Notes: generated by a model not told the origin, from the sequence alone. 64,000 nucleotides of DNA from Aegilops tauschii subsp. strangulata (GCF_002575655.3 NC_053037.3:49116242-49180241); one strand, 5' to 3'. Counted from the stretch's first letter, positions 43,326 to 55,124 are shown. Made by a program: numbers and translations.

Positions 43326-45388
43326 ATGGCTCCTAAGAAGAAGACGGCCACGGCGATCGGCTCGTTGGGAGCCGAACGACCCGTGCCGGTGCGGACGAGC
43401 AGTGGACCGGTCGCGGACAGGACCCGGGCCGCGGTCCGCGAGCACCAGCATCGCCCAGGCAGTCAGAGCCTGGCGAGCGGCGTCGTTCGTGCGCCAGACG
43501 ACCGGCCGCACGCCGCCAGATCCAAAGACGGAGCCGGGCCCCCTGCAGGCGGCGCAGGGCCCTCCAGGGGTATCGTTGTGCCACCTCCGGGCAGCGCAGC
43601 GACCTCCAAGACGCTCACACCGGCGACCACCGCGCGCTCTTCCCATGGTGTGCACGCCTAGCAGCGTCACCACGTTGGTGACCCTGGGCACCGCCGTGGG
43701 AAGAGCCCCGTGCGTCACCCACAAGATGAAGGGGTTCAGCATGCTCGCCGAAGCGCTGGCGGAAATGGCACGCAACCGCTGGGTCGTAACGGAGCTCCTT
43801 CTAATGTAGTTAGAAGTCGAAGCGCGCCGCGATCCACGCAACTGTCACCGCCGCCCACACCAGCGGAAGCTATGGCGCGCGCACAGCTGCTCCTCGACTT
43901 CCCTCCTGCTGCGGAGAAGCTCGATGAGTGGAGGGCCACCATCCGGAGCCTCGTCGCCGTGGCAAACAAAGACGATCCGCGACCGGCGGGGCCCTCGGGT
44001 CAGCGCTCCACCGAGCCACCACATGCTGGCGCTGGGAGGACCGGGGGAGCTGCAGCCACGGTGCACTCTCCTCCTCCTCGCTAGCCACCGCGGGCGTCGG
44101 CCCGTCGCGACGACGCTTGTGATAACATCTCTATAGCGTCGTCCGACCCGCGGACCTTCCGCGACCAGCGCCAGGTCCTTCGGGAGTGAGCTCACGAAGA
44201 CGCTCGAACCACTGTCGAGCGCCGGCGCGAAACGCGCCGCCAGTCGGACAAGCGGGCGGGGACCGCTATGGACCACCCGGCACCGGGGGGCCCCGGCGGC
44301 CCACCTTACGAGGTGGGCTGCCCGTCTTTTACCCGTGAGCTGTGGCAGTTCCAGTGGCCGTCCCACCGCACGTTCAAGCCCGACGTTGGCGAGAAGTACA
44401 CTGGCAAGACCCATGCGTCCGAGTTCCTCAGCATCTACACCATCGCGATGCAGGGTGCTGGGGCTCGCGACAACAAGGTGCTTGCCAACTATTTCCTGCT
44501 GGCGCTCAAGCCCAATGTGATGTCTTGGTTGATGCACTTGCCAGTGGATTCCATTTCTTCTTGGTCGGATCTGTGCCATGAGTTCGTTGGCGCCTTCACA
44601 GGAGGTCACCAAGCTCATGGCCAGGCCAGTGATCTGCATATCATTCCCCAGAAGGAAGGGGAGACCCTGCGCAAGTACATCTAGAGATTCAGCCGGGTGC
44701 AGTACAACATCCCCGACGTTCATCCCGCCGCTATGATTAGCGCGTTCCACCAGAACGTGCGCAATCGCAAGATGCGCGAGGAGCTGGCGATGACCAAGGT
44801 TAAGGATGTGGCTGAGCTCTACGTTCTAGCCGATAGGTGCGCCCGGGCTGAAGAGGGAAGGAAGTACCCCGGCGAAGACGCCGACGCGGAAACTGACTCT
44901 ACCGATGAAGACGCCGCCACCCTGACGAAGAAGAGCCGGTGTCGCAACAGGAAACGCAAAGGCAAGGCCGTGCTTTCCGTTGAGGGATCTGACGATACCG
45001 GTGCCGGTAAGAAGGTCAAGGCAGACGCCCCCGGCAAGGAGATTGCCGGGTGCGCCGCCTGCCGGGCCTTGGAGGCTACCGACAAGCCAGGAAGCACCGG
45101 CAAGCAATACTGCAAGATCCACCGCACCAAGGGCCACGACCTCCAGAACTGCCGACAAGTCGAGCTGCTTGCTGGGAAGCAAAAGGCTGAGTACGAGAGG
45201 CGGGACAAGGAGAAGGACCAGGATGGTGCTGAGGGATCCGGCAAGAAGCGTGGCGGCCAAGGAGGCTGCCCGGCCAGGACAACCAGCAAGAGAGGCCCGC
45301 CCGGGGCCGCGACAAGAAACAAGAAGACGATGATCACGACGAGGACGATGAGTCTGGTGAGCAAGGGTTCCAGAAGGCTACAGAGGCC
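43326..45388 (+). pseudogene. gag: gag, broken by frameshifts and a nonsense codon
   Basis: The start MAPKKKTATAIGSLGAERP lies in a good context (GCCATGGCT). The frame breaks near 43660, continues in other frames at 43710-44084 and 44268-44684, meets a TAG at 44682-44684 (a CAG-to-TAG change fits), and resumes at 44697. The core capsid region is recognisable as the Gypsy retrotransposon gag family (TFKPDVGEKYTGKTHASEFL, ALKPNVMSWLMHLPVDSISS). Near 45110 a C-x2-H-x4-H-x4-C finger (CKIHRTKGHDLQNC) takes the place of the classical CCHC knuckle, as is usual for this plant group. The product would form the virus-like particle; it cannot be made from this copy. Confidence 0.85.
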
Positions 45389-45979
45389 ATGTGCGTCGAT
45401 GGCGGCGCCTTGTTGCATAGCTCTCACCGCCAGCTCAAGCAGTGGGCGCGTGAGATTACAACAGCAGAGCCGTTGTTCGGCGCTCAGAAACCGCTGAAGT
45501 GGTCCAGCATGCCCCTCATCTTTGACACCGAGGATCACCCTGACCGCACTACTGCGGTCGGGTGTTTGCCATTGTTGGTCTCACCAACGATACGCAACCT
45601 CAGGGTGAACAAGATGTTGGTTGACGGTGGGGCCGGCCTAAACCTGATCTCGCCTGTCGTGATCAAAAGGTTGCAAATCCCTGATGGAGCCCTCAAGGAA
45701 ACGGACACGTTTCAAGGGGTCAATCCGGGGAGGAGCCAGCCGAAGGGAAAGGTCACACTGCCCGTGACATTTGGGGGAGAGTTGAACCACAGGATGGAGA
45801 GGATCGTCTTCGACGTGGCCGAGATCCCCTTGCCCTACAACGGGATCCTCGGCCGCCCGGCACTAGCCAAGTTCATGGTGGCGTCACACTATGCCTACAA
45901 CATGCTAAAGATGCTCGGGCCGTTGACCATCATCTCCGTCCCCTCCGACAAGAAGGACGCGCTGATTTGCGCCGACTAG
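45389..45979 (+). pseudogene. pol: pol: aspartic protease region
   Basis: The open frame contains the aspartic protease signature LVDGGAGLNLIS (45622 onward) and, about 75 residues later, GILGRPALAKF, the flap/partner motif of plant Gypsy proteases. It ends at TAG 45977-45979. Further stops at about 46138 and 46288 separate it from the reverse transcriptase, which in an intact element would be in the same polyprotein. Confidence 0.85.
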
Positions 45980-46333
45980 CTCTACCGGGAGGCAGTTGCA
46001 GCAGCTGCCACCAAGGCACCTGCTCCTGCCGCTGAAGGCCCGGGAGGGAAGAAGGAGCCCGGCAAGACCAAGAAGGTGCCCATCGGGGAGGATGTCACGG
46101 GAGGGGCCTTCACCATAGGCTCCACCCTCGACAGCAAATAGGAAGGCGCACTCGTCACCTTCCTGCGGGCAAATGTCGACGTGTTTGCATGGCAAGCGTC
46201 TGACATCCCCGGTGTTCCCAGGGAGGTGATTGAGCACCACCTAGCTGTCTGCCCCCACGCGCGGCCCGTCAAGCAGAAGGTCAGAAAGTAGGCTCTGGAG
46301 AGGCAGGAGTTCATCACAGAGGAGATCAGGAAG

Positions 46334-47176
46334 TTGGAAGCGGCAGGTTTGGTGAGAGGAGTGCTCCACCCGACGTGGTTGGCCAATCCGGTAGTGGTGC
46401 GCAAGGCGAATGGGAAGTGGAGGCTGTGTGTTGATTACACAGATATTAATAAGGCTTGTCCTAAGGACCCCTTCCCGTTGCCGCGCATCGACCAGATTGT
46501 TGACTCCACAGCTGGGTGTGATCTGTTATCATTCCTCGATGCCTACTCAGGCTACCACCAGATCTTCATGACAAGAGAGGATGAAGAGAAGACATCATTC
46601 ATCACCCCATGTGGTACGTATTGCTTTTTACGGATGCCTTTAGGGTTGAAGAGTGCTGGCTCAACATTCGCAAGAGCAGTCCAAATTGGTTTTGAACCTC
46701 AGCTCCATAGAAATATGGAGTCATACATGGATGACATAGTGGTCAAAACCAAGGACGGGCCAACTCTTGTGCAAGATCTAGAAGAGACATTTGCCAACCT
46801 GCGCAAGATCAACCTCAAGCTGAACCCTGAGAAGTGTGTCTTTGGCGTTCCATCCGGCAAGCTTCTCGGGTTCTTCGTGTCGCAGCGTGGGATCGAGGCG
46901 AACCCAGACAAGATCAAGGCTATTGAGGAGATTGAGGCACCCAAGCGGATCAAGGATGTGCGTCGGCTCACCGGCTGCGTTGCCGCCATGAGCCGATTCA
47001 TCTCCAAGTCCGCCGAGCGCGCCCTTCCCTTCTTCAAGATCTTGAAAAAGGCAGGCCCAATGGAGTGGACCCCAGAAGCCAAGGCAGCATTGCAGGATCT
47101 GAAGAAATACCTTTCCTCCACGTCAATACTGGTTGCACCTAAACCACAAGAGCGTTGCTGCTATATCTGGCGGTGA
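46334..47176 (+). pseudogene. pol: pol: reverse transcriptase region
   Basis: Conserved blocks appear in order: WLANPVVVRKANGKWRLCVD, KDPFPLPRIDQIVD, SFLDAYSGYHQI, TYCFLRMPLGLKSAGSTFAR, and the catalytic YMDDIVVKT at 46724-46750. The thumb/connection region follows (GFFVSQRGIEANPDKIKAI). The three catalytic aspartates (one in FLDAYSG, two in YMDD) are present. The frame ends by a frameshift near 47150, where the continuation moves to the frame of the next ORF. Confidence 0.92.
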
Positions 47177-49626
47177 CGAATCAAGTGGTCAGCGCCGCAC
47201 TGGTGGCACAGAGGGAGGTCGACGAGGAGGCAGTGACGGTGGCAGAACCAGCGGATGGCAAGCCAAAGATTCCCCCAGCAGGGCCTGGTGCCGGCAAGGC
47301 GCGGCCCCCGGCAGAGTCTGATGCCACCAAGGCAGTGCCCGCACAGTCAAGTGAGGTGGTGCAGAAGAAGAAGAAGATGATGCAGCACCCGGTTTACTTT
47401 GTCAGCTCCCTCTTGCAGGGGGCTAGGTCGAGGTATTCCGGTGTGCAAAAATTGCTCTTCGGCCTCCTTATGGCCTCGAGGAAGCTGCGTCATTACTTCC
47501 AAGCCCACGAGATCACTGTCGTCACCTGCCTCCCGTTGCAACGGATACTGCATAACCCAGATGCAACCGGAAAGATTGTGGAATGGGCCTTGGAGCTATC
47601 AAGTTTCGGTTTGAAGTTTGAAAGTACCTCGACAATCCAGAGCAGAGTCTTGGCGGAGTTCATTGCAGAATGGACCTCAACGCCTGACGAAGAAATCCAG
47701 GAGACCACTCTCCCCAGAAAGGAAGCAGACCGCAACTGGATCTTGTACTTTGATGGGGCTTTCTCGTTGCAAGGTGCCGGTGCCGGTGTGCTGCTCGTCG
47801 CGCCCACCGGAGAGCACCTCAAGTACGTGATCCAGGTGCACTTCCCCAGGGAGATGTCCACCAACAACACTGCTGAGTATGAGGGATTGCTCGCCGGTCT
47901 CAGGATCACGGCAGACCTCGGGGTTAAGAAGCTCATCGTCAGGGGTGACTCGCAGCTTGTTGTTAGGCAGGTCAACAAGGATTACCAGAGCCCATTGATG
48001 GAGGCCTATGTAGATGAGGTGAGGAAGCTGGAGGAACGCTTTGATGGTATCCAAGCGGAGCACGTCCCCCGAATGGAGAACGACATCGCCGATTACCTGT
48101 CAAAGCGTGCTGCATTCAAGCTACCTGTGGAACCAGGTACCTTTTTGCTCCGTTTAACTCAACCATCCGTCGAGCCATCAGCGGGGCAGAACAAGCGGAG
48201 GAAGTCAGGTCCCGGCAAGTACTTTCCTACCGAGCCCCCTAGGGCTGCTGGCAAGGGTGCTGCCGCGGACGCTGAGCCTGCCCAAGAGCAACTGGCTCCG
48301 GCAGGGCGTCAAGCCCTGGCCGTAGAGACAACCACTCCCATGGTGGAAGAAATGCCTTTGGTCCTTGCCGTCGAGCCCCAGGCTCCGGCGTGGGCGCATC
48401 ATACCGTCCAATTCCTCCTAACAGGGGAGCTTCCTGAGGAGCAGGAAGAAGCGGAAAAAGTAGCCCGTCAGTCCGCCCTGTACCAGTTCGTCGATGACAT
48501 CCTGTACAGGAGAAGGCCAAATGGTGTGAAATTGAAGTGCATCACCTGGGAGGAAGGACTGGAGCTATTGGCAGAGATACATGGAGGCATATGTGGCTCC
48601 CACATAGGGTCGAGGGCCCTTGCCGGGAAGGCGTTCCGGCAAGGTTTCTTCTGGCCCACCGCCCTCCAGGATGCGACGACACTAGTAACCAAGTGTGAAG
48701 CGTGCCAGTTCCATTCAAAGAAGCTTCATCAACTAGCTCAAGCCCTTCAAACAATCCCTCTCTCCTGGCCATTCTCGGTCTGGGGGCTCGATATACTGGG
48801 CCCTTCCCCCCGTGCTGTCGGGGGCTTTGAGTACTTGTACGTTGCAATCGACAAGTTCACAAAGTGGCCGGAAGTGGAAGCAGTGAGAAAGGTGACTGCT
48901 CAGTCAGCCGTCAAGTTCTTCAAGGGACTGATCTGCCATTTTGGTGTGCCAAACAGAGTCATCACCGACAACGGCACGCAGTTCACAAGCCACACCTTCA
49001 TGCAATACATTCAAGACCTCGGTAGCAAGGTCTGTTTTGCTTCCGTGGCACACCCACGGAGCAACGGCCAAGTGGAGAGGGCAAATGCTGAAGTGTTGCG
49101 AGGCCTGAGAACGAAGACCTTTGACAAGCTGCACAAGAGTGGAAGGCGCTGGATTGATGAGTTGCCGGCGGTTCTTTGGTCGATCAAGACGACGCCAAAT
49201 CGAGCCACCAGCCAGACACCTTTTGCCCTGGTCTACGGGGCAGAAGCAGTTCTCCCTACGAAACTCATATACGGGTCACCTCGAGTGCTCGCTTATGATG
49301 AGCTTGAGCAAGAGCAGTTGCGCCAAGATGACGCGACGCTCCTTGAGGAAGATCATCTTCGGGCGGCTGTGAGAGCAGTGCGCTACCAGCAAGCCTTGCG
49401 CCACTACCATAGCCGCAAGGTTCATGCCCGAAGCTTTGAGGAAGGTGACCTTGTTCTTCGGCGTGTTCAGTCGGCCAAGAATACCAACAAGTTGACGCCG
49501 AAGTGGGAAGGCCCTTATCGGGTAATACGAGTCACCAGGCCCGGCGCAGTCCGCCTGGAGATCGAAGATGCCGTCCCAGTGAGCAACTCCTGGAACATCG
49601 AGCATCTTTGCAAGTTTTACCCATAA
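47155..49626 (+). pseudogene. pol: pol: RNase H, second (archaeal-type) RNase H and integrase
   Basis: This 823-codon open frame begins with a degraded Ty3-type RNase H (HPVYFVSSLLQGARSRYSGV, MASRKLRHYFQAHEI). It is followed at about 47735-48115 by a second RNase H with the DGAFSLQGAGAGVLL, NNTAEYEGLLAGL, GDSQLVVRQV and HVPRMENDIADYL blocks. The integrase has a zinc-binding H-H-C-C (CEACQFH), then the catalytic D, D and E in WGLDILGP, ITDNGTQF and NGQVERAN, and a C-terminal GPYRVIRV module, but no chromodomain. The frame is intact from 47155 to the TAA at 49624-49626. It lacks its upstream polyprotein link because of the frameshift. Confidence 0.92.
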
Positions 49627-50568
49627 GGCGCGGCTTGCCGCGTCTCTCGGCAAGCCACCTTTTGTACAAGCTTTTCCGGCAAGGCATATGACCCTTTGTA
49701 CAAAGCCAGGCGCAGACCCTGAGCATAAATAAATGAAGCGCTAGCGCCCTAAGTTATAGCATGCATGCAAGGTCGAGTCTCTTCCTTGGTTAGGGTTGAT
49801 AGTGCTCAGCAGCGACTAACCCCTAGCTTAGAGGTCGAGTGCGTGTCTATCTATTTCTCTTGTGTCCTCTTTTGGTTCGCAGGGCACATGAGCACTTCTG
49901 CCGAGCTACTTGGAAGAAAGGAAACGGACCGGCATCCCGACCCCAGCAAACCAGAGTTGCCGGGGGCTCCAAGCATAAGGATCCAACCGCGGCAAGATGA
50001 GATTGCCGAGGGCTGCAGATCCAGATAAGTCTTCTATCCTCTGTCATGCATTTCGGAATAGAACTGGGGCATGTGAAACCTCGTTTTTTATCTCTAGGAT
50101 GCCGTGCTCCCCTTTTTCCTATACCTAAGGATTATTTCCTGGGTTCGGATTTGGTTGTAGCCGCGGAGACAAGGAGGTAGAACGAGGAGCCTAAAGCCCA
50201 CTTCGTCCCTGCCTCCACCAAGAGCGCGAGAACGGTCGAGTGGAGTGGGAGGGGGGGGGGGGCGGCAAGGCCTGTTGCCGGGCGAAAAATGTTTATCTTA
50301 AACAATAACAAGGATTCGCTCCTTGTCGCGGGATTTACCCATGAACGAAAAACCTTGCAAGCATCCCTTTTTCATTAAAAACATCCCATACATGTACAGT
50401 TCATATGGAATGAAAAACATGAGCAAGGGGATTACAAGTTCTAAATTTAACGAAGGCCCGCAGGCTTACAAACTGAAAAAGAGATAAGATGCCCGTAATC
50501 CCTTTCTTGTCCCTCTCCTCAAGAGGCAGGTCAAGGAGGCGAAAGGGCAAAAGGGGCGCCTAGGCGAG
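49627..50568. other. Retrotransposon 3' region before the antisense ORF
   Basis: The stretch is non-coding, with repeated GGCAAG/TTGCCG words and a G12 run at 50251-50262 (TGGGAGGG context) that looks like a purine tract. A proper polypurine tract directly before the right LTR is not seen. Confidence 0.45.
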
Positions 50569-51611
50569 CTACGAGCAGCAGAAAGCACCAAGAGAACACC
50601 TCGGTGGCTGCCCACAGGTGGGCCGGTGATGACGGTGCCAGGAAAGGAGCTGGAAGACGAGGCGGCAGGATCGGCAATACGCGAAGAAGGCGTCGATGCC
50701 CGCGTACTCCGAGTTGACGGCCTTGCCGCCCGCCCTCTTCCTCTTCCGCAGCCTCCCGACGCCAGCCGCCCAAGGAGATGGCCCCGAGAAGTTCAAGGAG
50801 CTGGCCCCGCCCCCGGCAAACCTCTGCCGGAGGAGCGACCAGGTGCAGATGCTGCTGCTGTCGCACCCGCCCAGGCGCGGGGCGTCCGACGCCTAGTCAG
50901 ACTCGTCCCCGTCATCTGCTCCGCTGTCCTCCTCATCACTTTCGCTCGAGGAAGAGCTTCCATCATCGGAATCTCCATCAGAGGAGCTCTCCACGCAGCA
51001 CTTTAGGCGAGTCCCGAACTCTTCAAAGACCTTGACGGAGAGCAGGCTGTCCTCCATTAATTTGAAGTAGAGGACGAGCCCCGCCGTCAGGCTGTGGATG
51101 CGAGCAAACGTCTTCCACCCACGACGGAGGTACATGACCCGAGGAGTCGGGAAGTCGACGTCGACCCGCGTGCCCCATTCCCACAACCCCTCATGTGCAA
51201 TATGAGGGATTGGGGCCGGTCACGCTCCATCTCCCGAACGAACGGGGCAGGAAGATGGAGACGACGACGCAGAGGCCGGCGCAGCCTGATGAAGAACTCG
51301 CGGGGCTGGTCTCCGACATGGCCTTCCATCGGGAAAGGCACCATTGGCGGGGGCGAAGCCGGCGCGCCGCCCCGTCCTCCTCTTCCCCGAGCACTACGAC
51401 CTCTGCCCCGGCCTCGCCCACGGCCTCGCCCCCTCCCCCTTCCCCTCGCGGCCGGTTCCACCACCACGGGCTCAGGAGGAGGAGGGGCGCGCTGTCGAGC
51501 GGCGAACCTCGCCGCCACCGTCGAAGGACCCGGGTTCCCTTTCTCCACGGCGAGTGAAAGGAAGAAGCAGAAGCAAGAAGGGATAGATGACAGGAGAATG
51601 CGGGACGCCAT
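50569..51611 (-). pseudogene. Antisense ORF with a B3 DNA-binding-domain-like region, captured in the retrotransposon
   Basis: On the strand opposite to gag-pol, a frame starts at about 51611 with a low-complexity leader and a GRGRGRGRG run (RGG-like). Next comes a segment matching plant B3 domains of the REM type: REFFIRLRRP, LHLPAPFVREMERDRPQSLI, then VDVDFPTPRVMYLRRGWKTF, ARIHSLTAGLVLYFKL and LLSVKVFEEFGTRLKCC. It ends in an acidic serine tail (SSSDGDSDDGSSSSSESDEE), and after a TAG at 50893-50895 the same frame continues to 50569 (GGKAVNSEYAGIDAFFAYCR). A one-base shift near 51160 breaks the B3 part. A palindromic CTTTATAAAG at 51626-51635 could be its TATA box. The B3 fold binds DNA in plant transcription factors; its role in the element is unknown. 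Confidence 0.72.
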
Positions 51612-52126
51612 CCCCCCTTCCCCCTCTTTATAAAGGGGCGGGGTCGGGGCTCGGCCGCCCCGCTCGGCCAATCCAGCCACTGGAGGCGCAGGGAATCAGG
51701 ACCGACCCGCTGCCCCAACCCGCGACGGCCCGGTTTCCCGCCTCCACCGCTTGCCACCCCAGGCGCATGAAGGACGCGTGGCGGACGTGCAGAACTGAGG
51801 GGGCGGGTGAAGCGACATCTCCCCACCCCGTGATCGTGGGGAGTGGATGCCTTGAAGACCGCGGCCCGGCCCCATTCAGTAAATGAGCCACGCCTCCCCG
51901 CCTCCCTCTTTTTACGGGGAAGGCGCGAGCCACCTCTTTACTGCGATGTGACGCATGCGTGCGGAAACCGCCCCACGCATGCCTCCCACGTCACGCACAC
52001 CCCTCCACGTTGCGCCGCGCGCGCGGGTCGTGGGAAGCGCAGCGCACGAAAAGTTTTACCGCGGTAAGAACCGCCCCGCCTACCCGCGCACCGTTTTGGG
52101 CCTGACCCAACAACGTGTCGCGCTTA
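51612..52126. other. Retrotransposon 3' UTR upstream of the antisense ORF
   Basis: The segment is GC-rich and carries the putative antisense promoter. No polypurine tract abuts the right LTR; the sequence before it reads CCCAACAACGTGTCGCGCTT. Confidence 0.45.
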
Positions 52127-53330
52127 TGTGTGACAAAAAGGGGGGTGCGTTTTTGTACCCCTCTACCTGTGCACGGGCAGTCGGAGCCGCGCCTACGGTC
52201 ACGCTAAGCAGAACAGGGGAGGTGAGCCAAGGTAAGACCGAAGCCCAAGATGGTCAGAGCAACGCCAAGGCCAAGACCACAAAGAGCAGAGGGACGGAGC
52301 AGGTTCCCCCGGCAAGACCCTTGCCGGGGGCAGCCTCAGCAGCCCCGGCAAGACCCTTGCCGGGGCAGCTCGCCCCACAACAACAGAGCGAGCCACCCTT
52401 GAGCCCACGGTCCCTAACGCCATCATCCACGTGGGGCCAGGGCTCGGGAAGGCGCCTCTGTGGTGGCATGCAGATCTTTGTGAAGACATATTCAAGATCA
52501 GATGAGGATCAGAAGACGACGATCCTCGGAAAGATCCTTGCCGAGGAAGGCCACCAGACCCCCGGCAAGGCCCTTGCCGGGGACGACAGCGCGCCACGGC
52601 AAGACCCTTGCCGGGCCACACGGCAAGACCCTTGCCGGGCCGCCCGGCAAGGCCCTCGCCAAGAACGCCAGCAGGGCCACCGCCAGGCCCACGTCAGCCA
52701 AGCTTCCACCACTGATCACATGCAGCTGCCAGCCCAACCAGCTGGGCGGGCACCTGCGTGGCAACATGCAGCTCCCAGGCCAACTCATCGAGCGCCTGCG
52801 TGGCGGCATGCAGATCTTCGTGAAGGCTCCACCACCGCGCCACCTCAGCTGCCTGCGTGCCTACATGGCACCGCACGCATCACTGGCCGAGGCGCGTGTC
52901 GAAGCGAGGAGGGGCGGCGACGGACGGGACGGGCCTCGCCCCCGTCCCCAATAAAGCAAGGGGACACCTAAGCTACGCATTAAAGGCATCTTGTCCTATA
53001 GTACAAGTGATAAGCTCAGGGCACTGTACGCCTTTCCACCTCCTGTGTGCCACTGTGGCAGCCCCTTCTGACTATAAAAGGAGGCCCATGGCATACTGGA
53101 GAAGGATTCGGCTCTTTCGAACCACGCACTGACCACAGCTAGTTCGAGAGCTCAAGAACTCTCTGAAATACACCCACCAAAGCAGGACTAGGGTTTTACG
53201 CATCCTCCTGGCCCGAACCTGGGTAAACGATTCTTGTGTTGGCTACTGATCCTGCTCTTCTTGCAACCCTGCGCCCCGGCAACCGTAGTAGGGATTCTTG
53301 TGATCCCATAGGTGTCGTTCCACACCGACA
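52127..53330 (+). repeat. Right LTR (1204 bp)
   Basis: Nearly identical to the left LTR. The first bases are altered (TGTGTGACAAAAAG in place of TGTCGGTGTACAAAAAG), and it has a 4-bp insertion near 52856 (GCCTGCGTGCC). It contains the same hairpins, ubiquitin fragments and TATAAAAG. Confidence 0.95.
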
Positions 53331-53399
53331 ATTTCGCCCTTATATGTCGCAACGCCTTGAAATTATCGGCACCTCCTTTCTTGTGGTGGAAATGAATGA

Positions 53400-55060
53400 T
53401 TCGATGTATTCATGAACATTTTGTGCAGTTCCCATTGAAATCAAGCTGAGCACCCCTGTTTGCACAAATACAAAAAAGTAATTAGTATAAAGCAAACTGT
53501 ACTATGAATTGACAGCTTAAACAGGCACCTACATGGTCCATGTAGAGCACACTTTTACAAAAATGGAACTCACCGGAAAGAATCCTAGAACAACATTGTA
53601 CTCGCGCATCACAGCAAGAAAATGGAGATTTGTCAGTCCTTCTGAGCTGAAGTTAGTTTGGTCTTGTGGGGGGTAATGTAACCATCCTTCAACTGCTCCT
53701 TCTGATGAGAAGATAGACATGGCTTCTTCATCCTGGCATAATCGGAACTACTCACTTCACGTACTCCATATTCTTCTTCAGAGGAGGATGATCCTGTTGT
53801 GCAAAGACAAGAGGATAACTAAATTCTAGCATCCCTGTTTGCTCAAAAAAGGAAAGGAAATATTTAAAACAACACAAATGAAGCACTTCTCAAGGACAAT
53901 ACCACCTTTTGATGACAGCATCTAAACAGTAGCACAACACCAATAGAGATGACAAAGCTCAATCATATGGATGAAATCAGTGGGCGAGTAACAACCTTTG
54001 TCAGGAGGGTTATTGTGTAGAGCATACAAATGAAGCACTTCTCCGGAACCATCTGTTGCTATCTATTGTGGTGGCCATGCTTACTATATACTCCTCGATT
54101 AGATTAATGTTTCCAACATCTTCTTGTGCAGTTCCACTAAAATATATGGTATCTCCAAAGAAGATCCCTGTTTGCACAAGTAGAGATAATTACGTATTAC
54201 ATTAAGAGTGGCATCAAATCAGTGGCAAAACAATTGCTCGTTCCAGCCATAGCAATAAATTAAGATGCAAAACTATATCATTACTTGTGTCATCACAGTT
54301 CCAGTGCTTCATTACAGCACCAGGAGTTGATTTTTGTTTTTCTTCCGCTTGTTCTTCCCCTTCATCACTTGGTTCAATAACAGACAAGCTTCGCCTTCAA
54401 TGTAAGATTTGGCATGTCAATTAGGTTGCACAAGTATATCACTAAACAATGACATTAATTTTCTGATGAAAGTGGCAAAATACAGGCCAACAGTTGTGAA
54501 ATACCATTATCTTACCTCAATGGGATATTACGGTGCACATACAGATTGGAAGTCTTGTCTCCATTTGTGCAGTTCACTAAAATCAAGCAACATTACCGTA
54601 CAAGTAGCACAACATATGAAAGCACATTGTAGAATCATGTGAAAGAAGGCTAGTACTGACTTCTCATGATGCGGAATTCAAACAACTCACAAGAAGAAGA
54701 TCTGAACCAAATTTGCCAACACGGATAGGAAGTAAGATCTCCTCTTGTGCAGTTTCACTAAGATCAAGCAATCAAGCAACGTTGTCGGTGTGACATTTTG
54801 GTTTAACTGCACAAAACACTCTTAAAACAAAAGTGTTTTGTGCAGTGCAACAAAAGGTCACAATGGCAACAAGGTGAAGTAGATAACCCTGTTTACACAG
54901 AGGTGCAAAGGAAACAACTAGTGGTCAATAACGGTGGATGACACAGAAGCCAACAAAAAGAAGAATCTACCTTATCTAAATGGGAAAGAAAGCAAGACAG
55001 TAGCATTTCTCAAACGGTGGCATTGATTAATATTAACAGAGAGATTATATTAACAATAAA
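53400..55060 (-). pseudogene. Decayed B3/REM-like gene exons on the minus strand
   Basis: The best block is 53793-53574, bounded by a good acceptor (CACAACAG) and donor (CCG then GTGAGT). One frame reads GSSSSEEEYGVREVSSSDYA, then KKPCLSSHQKEQLKDGYITP and KTKLTSAQK; the other continues FLAVMREYNVVLGFF. This is the linker and start of a second B3 domain in plant REM proteins (usually KLT..QK... then IPIFVAVM), with a deletion and frameshift between. Further small exon-like blocks occur near 54170-54090, 54590-54525 and 54770-54680, each holding a version of GTGNAACTGCACAA. Family assignment is from remembered patterns; only the first block is persuasive. Confidence 0.42.
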
Positions 55061-55124
55061 ATTTGTTAAACATGTAATTTGCTTTTAACTGTGGCATTGC
55101 ATCAATTTTCCAGCGGCATTATTA

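Larger units (their letters stand above)
42050..53330 (+). mobile_element. Complete Ty3/Gypsy LTR retrotransposon, Tat-like, 11.3 kb
   Basis: The element is bounded by TGTCGGTG and CACCGACA and flanked by the 5-bp target duplication ATTTC (42045-42049 and 53331-53335). Order inside is gag, protease, reverse transcriptase, RNase H, a second RNase H, integrase, then a 2.5-kb 3' region with an antisense ORF. Integrase last places it in Ty3/Gypsy. The dual RNase H and antisense extra ORF are known traits of the Tat lineage, and no chromodomain is seen after the integrase. Frameshifts and stops in gag and pol make it non-autonomous. A hand count gives about 23 substitutions between the LTRs, near 2 %. 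At the rate commonly used for grass LTRs (1.3e-8 per site per year) that is under one million years. Confidence 0.95.

Noticed and set aside
43845..44750. 301-residue minus-strand ORF in the gag region.
   Set aside because: It is a shadow of the GC-rich gag sequence; the plus strand carries recognisable capsid motifs.
50531..50866. 111-residue leucine-rich minus-strand ORF.
   Set aside because: It overlaps the in-frame continuation of the antisense B3-like ORF in another frame, and that frame fits better with the upstream part.
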